From NCBI GenBank assembly GCA_947359465.1, contig OX375875.1:13030538-13094537 (forward strand): DNA of 64,000 bases, in the 5' to 3' direction. The notes below the pieces were generated by a model. The model was given only the letters and a program-made list of their open reading frames with translations, did no database searches and was not told where the DNA came from. Position 1 is the stretch's first letter; each line of letters begins with the position of its first letter. The DNA comes from Metellina segmentata. Taxonomy: Eukaryota > Arthropoda > Arachnida > Araneae > Tetragnathidae. Below are positions 54,352 to 64,000 of this stretch, in pieces. Both the position numbers and the translations under genes were made by a program.

Positions 54352-54666
54352 GTCTAGAAGAAAGGCGTATGTTACAGTTTTGAAATTTTACAGGAGACGC
54401 CTAAAACAAGTGAGCTTTTTTTAAATCAGAAAACGCTTAGCCTTTGATGTAACAAAAACGCCCTTCTCTATCAATGATTCTTTCCGCAATGATTCTTTAA
54501 CAGGATAGATATTTGAATTTTTAAATCTTAATGATGCAATCATCAGAAATAGCACAGTTGAAAACACTCATGTACTAAAAGCAACAAATTAAATCCCTGG
54601 GATTGCCCGATAGATGTCTCAATGAACGACATGGCATTTCTAGCCAAACACGCATGGATTTAACCA

Positions 54667-55620
54667 TCTCTACTATTATAAAAGTAAGTGTTTGTGTACT
54701 GTAAGCAGTGTCCTCACGAATCTATAGCACATACAAGAATGAAATGCGAACAATAATTAAATGCAACGCCGTGTTGTCCACTAATTGGCTAGTAATTTTA
54801 TATTTACCAAATCAGTTCTCCATCCTTCATTACTTTGTTAGCATGTCTGCTGACTGGATAAATGTATTGCGAGAACTGCGAACTGGGACTAGGATTTGAA
54901 AATTACTGACTTTCTCATTACCGGTCAATAAACGACGAATATTCTCTTTACGCGTTGTAAATTTTTGTTTTGACGTAAAAGCGACCTTAAATTTGGTCCG
55001 GTATGGGCAACGTAACTTTAGATTGCAAAGAGATGGGACACTGAAATTGGTGTCGTTTTGTATAGAACAACAGAATATATAATGTTATTGGGCAATTATA
55101 GCCAGTAAAATTTTTTTAAATTTATATGCTGATAAATGCAAAGTCGAATAAAGTTTTCATGACGTCGAAATTATTGCAAAGGTTGGCTGGACAAGGGACA
55201 TATTTGGCCATGCTGCGCCATACACAATACAATACACATATTGATGGATTTATTTTATAGTTAATTTAGTACAATTATTTCTGAAATTGGCTTATAAATA
55301 AATTCGGTGGGATTAAAAGTTTGTAATACAAATTTTGGAATTTTGGGAAATTTTCGTTGGTTTTTATTCAAATTGTAATATCTATAGCTTAATACTATTA
55401 GTTTTTAAATTTTAAAATATCACTGGAAAGTATAGAATGCACTCTTTCTGATGGTATATTTATTTTTAAGATTGGTTCATAAATAATTTCGATGCGATGG
55501 AAAGTATAATTTCGCGATAATGTACAAATGCTTGCGAAGGAGTGTTGGTTTGCGAAGTAAACCAAATGGAATTGCGTAGGAATCACCGGGGGTTGGCGAG
55601 CAGGGAGCGGAGCCCCCTAG
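54667..55620 (+). mobile_element. Non-autonomous Helitron, 954 bp
   Basis: Starts TCTCTACTATTATAAAAG after A and ends GGGAGCGGAGCCCCCTAG before T. The 3' part is a decayed version of the hairpin chain in 50321-50973 (GGTTTGC-GAA-GTAAACC, GGAATTGCGTAGGAATC, terminal hairpin). It contains an internal fragment of SINE-C 3' sequence (55190-55240). The 5' start differs from 50321, so the two are related mainly through the 3' end. No coding. Confidence 0.7.
55190..55240 (-). mobile_element. SINE-C 3' fragment captured in the Helitron
   Basis: GGGACATATTTGGCCATGCT-GCGCCATACACAATACAA matches the SINE-C 3' signature at 59740-59780. Only about 45 bases are present. Confidence 0.5.
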
Positions 55621-55914
55621 TGTATTAAATCCTTGTAAGATACATCAATGTAAAAAAACTGTGCCATGTGTATCTTATTTCTCCTATCACCAACCTTCAA
55701 AATATAAACTTATTACTTCACTTACAACCACTAAGACTATTCATTTACATCTTAACCCTTCCTGTAACAACACAAAGACGGTTTCATGCCTTAAACAATT
55801 GCGGTTGTGTCCCCACAAAAGCCCCATCCCAATTTTTTCCTTAATGAACTATTTTGAGCACATTTCCCAAAGGATATACGAGACACGTAACTTGTGTCAA
55901 TAGTTGTCTGTCGA

Positions 55915-56215
55915 AAAGGTGGCCAAACTCGCGGATAAAAAGACATGCCACATTATTTCATGAATCGAACACAAATATGTTGATGACATTCGACATCAAC
56001 ATCCGCCAGGTTTGGAGACAAAGATTAAGGCTAGATTGGCTAGAATTCATTCATAAAGAATTTCATTCGCACTTCATTATCGGTGACGCTGAAAAACCTT
56101 CGCCAAGTTGAAAACAAGTTATCGAAACTACAGAACTAATATGTGTTACTGCTATTTGGAAAATGTGTCCTGGGAAGCCACTAATGAGGCGGATTTTCAG
56201 TTGAAACCTACTACA
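55915..56215 (+). repeat. Unclassified dispersed repeat X
   Basis: The longest plus-strand copy: GATAAAAAGACATGCCACAT, CATTCGACATCAACATC, GACAAAGATTAAGGCTAGAT, TTTCATTCGCACTTCATTAT, TTGAAAACAAGTTATCG and AAAATGTGTCCTGGGAAGCC. See the minus-strand copy at 35870-36185. The overlapping frames are not conserved between copies. Confidence 0.75.
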
Positions 56216-56714
56216 CGGAAAAGAAAGATTTTCTAACTAAATGCCAGCATGATACCTGAATGTGATAGATTTTGCTAATTAAACATAATAAAGTATCTCG
56301 AAATTCATTCTTTGAATTTCTGTTGGCTGTGCTCAAAAGTTTTCTAAAAACAAGCCAAGTCACGTCACGGTCGCAATACGTACTGAAACCCTTTTGCCAC
56401 TTAGAGACAGAAAGTCTTTCACAGTTGCGCTAAATTCCATTGATTGAAGTCGCCTTTCTAACAGTATATAGATTGGAAGAGCAATAGGATTATCAAATTA
56501 GTGAAAATCTCATTAACGCGGCTAATTACCGTCGGAAATTCTCAATACCGGCTTTAAATTATTTTCCCCTTTAGAACTGTTCTTAAGACCTTTTCCAAAA
56601 TGGCGCACTTGTTATAATAAATACAATGAGACGTAAGTTTTGTTTAACTTTTAAATATTTGCAACTTTTAAATTTTTATAGCGTGATTTACTACCTTCCG
56701 AAAATTTGCTTGAA

Positions 56715-56915
56715 ATAGGGTTGATTGGTAAGATTTTTGGTATGGTGCAAGAATCGTATTTGATCATGCTGTTCTAAGCACAAGATAAACAATGTCAAGT
56801 AATGGACATACAAATAAGGAAATTTTTACTGATACAAAACAAATAAATACACAGTATAAGTTACAAGAAAACCGAGCCTGCACCACCTCCAACAGGTTGC
56901 TAGCGTAATGTACAA
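56715..56915 (-). mobile_element. SINE-C copy
   Basis: 3' side GGTATGGTGCAAGAATCGTA-TTTGATCATGCTGTTC, middle TAAATACACAGTATAAGTTA, head side GAGCCTGCACCACCTCCAAC-AGGTTGCTAGCGTAATGTAC. It stands right before dispersed repeat X. Confidence 0.7.
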
Positions 56916-56919
56916 TATT

Positions 56920-57118
56920 TTGATGGCAATCGACATCAACGACATGCACAGCTTTTGGAGACAAAGGGTAAGGCTAGATCGGTCAGAATTCATATATAGA
57001 AATTGTTTTGACACTTCATTATTGGTGACAGTAAGAAAACCCCTGTCAGGAAAACGAGTCACCGAAAATATAGAAATACGTATAATTGCAATTTGAAAAT
57101 GTGTACTGTAAAGCCACT
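56920..57118 (+). repeat. Unclassified dispersed repeat X, partial copy
   Basis: ATCGACATCAACGACATGCA, GACAAAGGGTAAGGCTAGAT, CACTTCATTATTGGTGACAG and TTGAAAATGTGTACTGTAAA match the copy at 55915-56215 after its first 80 bases. Confidence 0.7.
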
Positions 57119-57196
57119 TTTAGAAGAGCAAAAATTGAGTAATGATACAATGCAAATTTAATAAATACGCGTAACCTTTTAACATTAGAGTAAGGC

Positions 57197-58475
57197 TTAC
57201 TTCAAATGCTACAAAGAATAGCTGGAACGGGATGGGGAATAGGGCATATATTTCGAAAGCTGCTGTACGAAACAGTGACTGAAAGAATGTTGAGTCATGG
57301 TGCAGTGGTCTGGTGTCACAACCCAACTCAACGTACTGTAAGAAAGTTAAATGGGACACAAAGAAAATTTCTGATCTCAATAACAGGAAGTTACAGAACA
57401 GCACCCACTATGGCCCTTCAAACAATTGCGGGAACTGCACCACTAAATCTTTCACTTCAAAAAGAAGCGGTGTGCGTCAAAATGAGAATGAGAATAAGTA
57501 CAAAGCTTCGAGATGCAAATTATGACAAAGATTACTACGAAGAAAGAGCGATAAGCTGGTCTATACATCCAGCTAAAACCCTTTCGAATGACAGAATAAA
57601 TCCAGCAGTGGGAGTTCTTCACATTCCGGCATAAGCTACTATACCAATGGCTCCAAAATGGAGAAACGAGTGGGAAGTGCATTCTGCTCTATTCAAGAAG
57701 GGCGCATAACACAACAATGGTCCACAAGAATGCAGGACAATAATTCCATTTTCCAGGCGGAGCTTTATGGAATACTTTCAGCCATAAAAGCAGCAGAAGC
57801 AAGAGCAGACAAAAATCTCAAGACCTGGTCAGACAGTCGAGTTGGTCTCCTGGCACTTAAAAACCCCAAGACGCCTAGTCCACTGGCACGAAAAGTACAA
57901 CAACAAGGAACTTTGCCTAAGATGGATTAAAGCCCATGCGGGTCACGACGGAAACGAAGAAGCAGGTAGATTAGCAAAAGAGGTAACAACAATGGAATGC
58001 GTAGATGAAGCGGTGAAATGGCCCAAGAGCCATTACAGAAAGGAAACCACTAGCTGGCTACTTGATGCGTGGCAGAACGAATGGGACGAAGGGGAAACAG
58101 GCAGGACGGTGCACGATGTGTTACCAAAACTGTCACTAAAGCCAACAAGTTGGACCAGGGAAGAGACATTTTTCTTCACAGGGCACGGCCCATTCTCATC
58201 CTACCTAACGAGGTTTAAGAAAATCAAGTCCGAAAACTGCTCCTGTGGTGAAATTGGCACACCTCTACATTACATCACAGTTTGCCCCCTTACAGCATCA
58301 TGGCATATAAGAACACCTGCCGACCACCTTAAAATTGCATGGCTCAGGAACATTGCATGCAACAAGGGCTCGAGGGTTAAAATTATTAACATGGTAAGAT
58401 TCATTGAAAATCATCAGGACTTGATCATCCTAAGAGACTAAGAAAAACGAACTTTTTTCTCACCTTTCATGATGT
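57197..58475 (+). pseudogene. R1/I-like LINE, 5'-truncated: RT C-terminus, RNase H, zinc knuckle
   Basis: Domains in order: post-RT region (LQRIAGTGWGIGHIFRKLLY, ERMLSHGAVVWCHN, RKFLISITGSYRTAPTMALQ); RNase H (YTNGSKMEKRVGSAF, FQAELYGILSAIKAAE, TWSDSRVGLLAL, WIKAHAGHDGNEEAGRLAKE); and a C-terminal zinc motif C-S-C-G-x4-T-P-L-H-Y-x4-C. It is broken by a frameshift near 57630-57640, a small deletion and frameshift near 57895, and apparent loss of two RNase H acids (first DGS reads NGS; last AD reads AG). The coding end is TAA at 58439-58441. A short 3' UTR follows, also found at 997-1051. The 5' end is truncated as in most LINE copies. Confidence 0.88.
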
Positions 58476-58585
58476 ATATATATATTTATAATGTAACCTA
58501 GTATAATGATTTAATGTATATATTTATAAAGTAACCTAGTATAATGATTTAATGTATATATTTATAATGTAACCTAGTATAATGA

Positions 58586-58663
<78 letters not shown>
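58475..58663 (+). repeat. 38-bp tandem repeat (3 copies) and (TA)n tail
   Basis: TAACCTAGTATAATGATTTA is spaced 38 bases apart (58494, 58532, 58570), then about 36 TA units to 58663. It directly follows the LINE 3' end. Confidence 0.9.
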
Positions 58664-58666
<3 letters not shown>

Positions 58667-58669
58667 ATA

Positions 58670-59551
58670 GATGTAAGGATGTATAAATGTAATGTAATGT
58701 GCTCTAACATTCTGGGTAGACATATCACCTTGGTGGCATGCTCTATTCATCCAACCACACATTATTTAAACTAGTACAGTGTCTCACGACACTAGGCACG
58801 GGAGTGTGGGTTGCTGTTAGTTAGTTAGTAATTACCAGGTATTTACATATGGAGCTTCTCAAAACAAGTTTTTAAATTTCATTTTTTCCTTACCGAACTG
58901 TTTTTAAGCACGTTTTCAAAAGGACAGCAATTGCTGTTGTAGTGAAGGTAATTAGACGCAATTTTTTGCTTACCATGCAAATATTTGGTAAACCATTGTT
59001 TGCATTTTAATGTCTTTCAAAAATTCATTTTGAATAGGAAAGGCAATTGGTGTTTACTTCCAATAGACTACGTCAAAATGGTGAATAATACCAGGAGTCC
59101 CTAACCTTATTTCGTGGCCATATTTGGCTACAGTCATTCCTGAGATATGAGCTGTCGCTGTGACTACCTCAGCAAGCCCCCAGACATTTAATCAAACATA
59201 TTTAATTTTCTAAACTAACGCCCTTCTTCAATTACGATACTTGAAAGATTGTCCAGAAAATCTTTATATCGTATTGTGAAATGAACATTGCGTTTAATTA
59301 GGTTTTTTCGGCAGTATATTTTTCATTGTCTACTTCGTATGTGTATACGTCTACTTCCAAACCATTGACGAAATAGTACATTTATTATTAGACACATTAG
59401 TAGAGTATAGTAGTATATTTATTAGTAGACATTAGTATATTTACTTGTTATGTGCGGATTTTTATGATATTACTGTTATCAACATGTTTATGGACTAGTT
59501 CCAAATCCCTCTCTCCCTTTGGTTAGTGGTTTTTAAACACTAATTTTTTTA

Positions 59552-59554
<3 letters not shown>
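58670..59554. other. No recognised feature
   Basis: A (TTAG)n-like run TGTTAGTTAGTTAGTAATTA near 58814. Otherwise AT-rich with no coding. Confidence 0.5.

Positions 59555-59624
<70 letters not shown>
59555..59624 (+). repeat. (AT)35 microsatellite
   Basis: Uninterrupted AT dinucleotides. Confidence 0.95.
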
Positions 59625-59626
<2 letters not shown>

Positions 59627-59704
59627 TGACTTCTAACAACCAGTTTTGACAACTTTACCAATAGACAGATTACCAGGATCATTTCAATCCATAGATGTAA
59701 TTAG

Positions 59705-59885
59705 TATGTTGGGTTGGTTTGCTAGGGTTTTATGGCGCAAAGGCCAAATTTGGTCATGTTACGCCAAACACAATACACAAACATGAAACCCTGAATTCAC
59801 CTGACAAGAATCGAACCTGCGCCGCCTTACAACTTTTAGGTTGTTAGCGCAGTGTCCATACCCATTGAGCCAGGACGGCCCTATG
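59705..59885 (-). mobile_element. SINE-C, full length reference copy
   Basis: In its own sense it begins GGCCGTCCTGGCTCAATGGG, a tRNA-like 5' end with an A box, then GCGCTAACAACCT, then B box AGGTTCGATTCTTGT. It is followed by a short body and a 3' end whose complement is GGTTTTATGGCGCAAAGGCC-AAATTTGGTCATGTTACGCC-AAACACAATACAC. About 180 bp, so much shorter than the A/B family and unrelated to its body. Confidence 0.85.
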
Positions 59886-60372
59886 TTATGTAGGGTAAAG
59901 TCAATATTATACTACTCGTAAGTCTCCCGACGACAGGAATGTTAATTTAATAATATGTAAGAACCGTATGCTAATAATACGACTATACTAGTAATACGAA
60001 TACACTAATTTAAACTAAGAAATATAAGACGATATAAAAAGTGCTAATAATAAATTATCTATATACGAAATAAATTATATGTAGATTCAAACATATATTT
60101 TATAGTAATCCCCAAAAATTATGTACATTGGCGAAATAAATATCAATTGAATAACGCAAAATTTAATACTGGTCATGTTTATTTAAAGTTGTAGGCATAC
60201 TGCGCCTGTCTTTCGGCCGATATTAGTTTTAGTACGTGTACATGCCAAGTGCTTGTCCTTCACACCACTCCGCATCACCAATGTTTTTAAGTTGAAAAGC
60301 CACTACTGGTATACAAAAGTATTTGCACCTAACTACTTTCGTATAAAATAATACCTTTAGTATAAATGATCT

Positions 60373-60596
60373 GAACTCTCCAAGTTATTTCGATGAGATA
60401 TCTCATCCATCAAGATATGACCAATTTTGCTAATGACGATATATCTCGTCCATGAAGATACTACAGGTCTTTCGATGATGACGAGATCAAAATGTGATCC
60501 GTTTTTTACTAATCACAAGATATTTCGTACATCAAGATCTGTTCAGTTTTGCTAGTGGTGAGATACCTTGACAAGACAAACCCCCAGGAAGTTTAA
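60373..60596. mobile_element. MITE of the GAGATATCTC-palindrome family, copy 3
   Basis: The left end GAACTCTCCAAGTTATTTCG and the right end in complement AAACTTCCTGGGGGTTTGTC are inverted and imperfect. Inside are four degenerate units with GATGAGATATCTCATC (a perfect 16-base palindrome at 60392-60407), GACGATATATCTCGTC and CACAAGATATTTCGTAC, each followed by ATCAAGATnTGnnCAnTTTTGCTAnTG. Longer than copy 2 by extra internal units. Confidence 0.65.
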
Positions 60597-60599
60597 AAT

Positions 60600-61205
60600 A
60601 AAGCAGTTTCGCTAAGAAAACTATAATGTTTCTTCTGTAATTCTTACCAGTATCCAAAAAATTGGTAAAAACAGACAATCCATTACCGGTTTATCCATGA
60701 AGTATGATTTTAAAAGTTTCATAAAATATCATGACTAAGAACACCTGTAATGTTGTTTCAGTTTATTCTTACCAATCTCCAAAACTGGTAAAAACCGATG
60801 CAATCCATTACCAGTTTATCCCAGAAGTATGATTTTTAAAGTAAAGTTTAATAAAATGCTATGGCTAGAGAACGCCTGTAATGTATTTTCTGTAATTCTT
60901 TACCAATCTCCAAAACTGGTTAAAACAGACAATCGATACATGTTTATCCTTGAACTACGATTTTAAAAGTAAAGTTTAATAAAATATACCATCGCTAAGA
61001 ACACATGTAATGTTGTTTCGGGTAATTCTTACCAATCTCCAAAATCGGTAAAAACAGACACAATCCGCTGCTGGTTTATCCCTGAAGTACGATTTGACAA
61101 GTAAAGTTTCATAAAATACAATGGCTAAGAACACCTGTAATGTTGCTTTGATTAATTCTTGCCAATACCCAAAATCGCTAAAAAACTGGCAATCTATTAC
61201 CGATT
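60600..61205 (+). repeat. Tandem array, five units of about 119-131 bp, each with a conserved hairpin
   Basis: Each unit has CTAAGAACACCTGTAATGTT, then TTACCAATCTCCAAAACTGG-TAAAAAC, then CAATCCATTACCGGTTTATC and a TACGATTTTAAAAGT block. Unit starts are near 60613, 60732, 60862, 60993 and 61121. The pair TTACCA/TGGTAA, 11 bases apart, can fold, and is kept in most units. Confidence 0.88.
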
Positions 61206-62215
61206 CTTAAGCCCCATTGAGCCAATCCCTACCTAGATCAACCTAGATAATGGAACTTTAATCCTGTTAATTGGGTGGCGATAGTGAAAAGTTCGAGAAT
61301 CTGTTATGGGGCCTGCGGAAACTAGTTATTGGATCGTACAAGTTCGCGTGACCCATCATGTATTTCCTATGCAAAATGAGGCGGAAACGATGCGAAAGAC
61401 TATTGATTGATTCCCATAGAAGATGAGTAATTGTTATAGCTGGATGTTTGCACCCTTTTATGGTAAGAAATAAATCTTGAAAGATAAATGATAAACACAC
61501 GATAGGGGGGGGGTGACACGAAGTGGACAGTCTTTGTATGCATGTTCTTTAAACCGGGATAATTTACTACGTCTAACTGTTAAGTTGAGTCAAATGTACA
61601 ATTAAGTGAAAAACAAATTGATGATTTAGTGCACAGGTGCAGAATTATATCCAGTGTTCTGCAACACAACTGCAAGCAATTGTAACTGTCATTCTGTCTG
61701 AATTTTGAAAACTGCAGTAAAATAAATAATAGACGTCAAACACAATTATCGGCTAAATATGTATGACATATTAAAAAAAAACACACACATCAAAATTAAT
61801 TAACTTACTTTATTTAAAACTCATGCATACTTTCAAAATTTGCAAGTCTTTTGATAACTTTTGAAGTTAATTATTTTGTCATTGACATAGAAGATGTGTT
61901 ATTTATAAAGTGTTTGTGGCAATTTAGTACGGCAAGTGTACGGAGATATTCCGTAGCTGGAGAAGAAAAAAATGTGTCAAGGAGTGCTATTGCCACTGTA
62001 CAGTGCACAACATCGTAACTTATGATTGAAAAAATCGGCCAAAATTTTTATAAAATTAAGGAAAAATTGCTCTGTAAAGACTTTGTTCTGTGACGTACGT
62101 CGCAGTTTTAAACACTTTCTGCTCCCGAGATTTAGTGTGCATAGTTTCCTAAATCCTTTTGGCTCAACGCTCCCTTTTCAAATACGATTCTTTTTCGGCG
62201 CCTCCTCTGGGAAAA
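61206..62215. other. No recognised feature
   Basis: A (G)9 run near 61506-61514. Frames 61267-61500 and 62026-62232 lack motifs. Confidence 0.5.
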
Positions 62216-62220
62216 GTCTG

Positions 62221-62460
62221 TTATATATATAAAATTCAAATACCACTCACTCACTCACTGACTGACTCACTTTCTGACTCATCACTGTAACTCAAGAACT
62301 ACAAGTCCTAGGAAGCTGAAATTTTGCAGGGTGATTCTTTTTATACCGTACGGTTCCCCTAAGAAAGGATTTTGAAAAATTCGAATCCTACGAGGCCTAA
62401 AATTGACCTAAGACCTAAGCCAAAAGCAATTTGAAATCGCTGTAGAAATCATATTCAGTA
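62221..62460 (+). mobile_element. Helitron-like 5' region
   Basis: TATATATATAAAATTCAAATA-type start, CACTCACTCACTCACTGACT repeats, then AACTCAAGAACTACAAGTCC and TAGGAAGCTGAAATTTTGCA. This matches the usual 5' region of one arthropod Helitron group. The exact TC start is uncertain (TCTG at 62217 is preceded by G) and no 3' end was found before the window ends. Confidence 0.45.
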
Positions 62461-64000
62461 TAAAACGATTGCTGTACGCATCTTAGATTGCTTTACCAGT
62501 GTTGATTGAAAAACAATTTTCTTAAAACAAATTAAGGTATAATGTTCATGTTTGAACTGAATTTCTACTTCTTCCCATGATGAAAATAATATTTATAAAT
62601 ATTTGATTGATGAAGAAAGAATATTTAGAACATTTAATTTTATAATTACTTAAATTTTATAACGGAGCACAAAAAGCACAAACGATAAACTCATTGATCA
62701 TAAAAGCGTAATTTTGCTACTCGGTATCTGGTAACCTCAGAATTAAGGTTTAATTTTTTAATTTGATTTATAATTCTTTTTTGGGGTATTTGAATTGAAA
62801 ACGCGATGGCTGTGGTCATATTTGGGGATTCCCAGGTGCTATAAATATGTGTTCTTTTTGCTTATAAATCATTGTCTTTATCAATATTGTTCAAGTTTTT
62901 TGTCGAATTGTTTTCCTTCAGAATATATTCAGGAAGTCGAAATTCAACACGCTAGAAATTTTTTTTTTCCTTCAGGATTCTGCCTTTTTTAAGGATTGGA
63001 ATTTCGTTCCTGTTTGCTTATGTGTTCCGGTATATTACCTATTACAGAAATATTATTTAGGAGTTGGATTTTATTTATTTATTTCCTGCAAAATATCATT
63101 ACACATGGGTACTTTCGTGGTGGTATATGTATATTTCCATTAACTTTCTTTAAATCTTTGGTTGAATACGTAATAGTGTGTAGATAAAAAATAAACAAAT
63201 AAAATTTACAAATAAAAATATTTTTTAAGTGTGTAATTTGTTATTTTAAAATGACGTGAAAATTTTAAAAAATAACTTTTAATAAGATGGGCTTTTTTAA
63301 ATTAAAACTGATAGTCATACTTTGTAGTTTAAAATATATTTCAAAATTTTGGTATAGCTTTTCAAAAAAAAAAAAGAAAGACAGTTAAAATAAACTAAAT
63401 TTCATTTGTTTTTCGTGTTTCATGGGTGTTATTGAAAGCTGTACTCCATAGTCAAGTAACTACATCTATCATTCTAAAGAGATACGTGCTTACCATTTAA
63501 AAACCAAATTTCTGATCTTAAAAAGAACCATAAGGGTACAATTTAAAACTGTATGTGTGTTGGAGACAAGGGAATTTTTAACAAGACTTTGTTTATCTTG
63601 GAATAATATCACTCTAAGTAATTTCGAAAAATTGAAATTTTATGTCTTAAGACAGAAAGTCGAGGTTTCTTACTCTATTTAATGAAGCTGTTCTTACGCA
63701 ACTTAGATGCATATTAATCGTTCGTTGAAAGTGATTTTCTATTAAATGTTATCGATTGGGTTTAATTTGTCTACTCTGATGACATGTATTTCTAGCAAAA
63801 ACTCTGTTATTCCACTTGCCACTGAATAGAATTTTCTGGGAAAAGTGCATTTGCTTCAAATTAAATTAGTCACGAATGCCGTAAATTTTTAACCCCCCCC
63901 CCCTGAACAAAAAGAACGCCGGTTGATATGTATTCTATCATATCCGCAGGGTTTTAAAATATAAGTGTACCAAATGTGTGGTTTGGTCAAAAGGTGGATT
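62460..64000. other. AT-rich DNA, no recognised gene
   Basis: A (C)12 run near 63893-63904. Small Phe-rich frames (62795-63187) have no motif I can name. May be the interior of the Helitron that starts near 62221. Confidence 0.5.

Noticed and set aside
59085..59180. SINE-C fragment (GTGGCCATATTTGGCTAC)
   Set aside because: The match is too short to separate from chance.

Overview
The window reads as a repeat-dense, AT-rich intergenic stretch of an arthropod nuclear genome. I think it is an arachnid, most likely a spider. This is an inference from the kind of transposon relics present (mariner, Tc1-like, IS630-like, hAT, jockey-like and R1/I-like retrotransposons, Helitrons, abundant tRNA-derived SINEs), not from a host gene. 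Nothing looks bacterial or viral. There are no operons or rRNA genes, and the only tRNA-like sequences are SINE heads. No complete host protein-coding gene can be supported. Every long open frame I could recognise belongs to a broken mobile element.

Layout. 0.7-12.5 kb is a dense patchwork: a SINE fused to a LINE tail, an internally deleted mariner, a complete 1.64-kb non-autonomous Helitron, SINEs arranged as a large fold-back, a solo LTR with exact target duplication, a decayed Tc1-like transposase, two small MITEs built around a GAGATATCTC palindrome, a 280-bp tandem duplication and a fold-back element. 12.5-23.7 kb is mostly plain AT-rich DNA with an (AG)n tract, a degenerate minisatellite and a TTAA-flanked MITE. 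23.7-31 kb holds a 26-bp minisatellite, a fold-back plus an integrase-like ORF fragment, an IS630-like relic, a jockey-like RT relic and a second TTAA MITE. 31-44 kb is mostly unique-looking DNA with a Tc1 element inserted in a tandem array, a TATA-box promoter candidate followed by a splice donor (39.1 kb) and an unrecognised coding-like segment (40.4-40.7 kb). 44-61 kb is again dense: an IS630-like relic, many SINEs, a Tc1 relic, a 2.1-kb inverted-repeat element carrying a nested Helitron, a hAT element with both ends, a second Helitron of the same end type, a 5'-truncated R1/I-like LINE, three AT microsatellites and a hairpin-bearing tandem array. 61-64 kb is AT-rich with one Helitron-like 5' end.

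How the pieces relate. The dominant repeat is a SINE family whose central body is shared by copies with two different tRNA-like heads (A and B). One copy is joined to the 3' tail of the same R1/I-like LINE that lies at 57.2-58.5 kb, which points to template switching. Nested insertions give relative ages: the Helitron at 50.3 kb is younger than the 2.1-kb element that holds it, that element is younger than the Helitron end at 49.9 kb, and the Tc1 copy is younger than the tandem array it splits. All boundaries were read by eye. SINE ends are good to about 10-20 bases, while TIR and Helitron ends were counted base by base.
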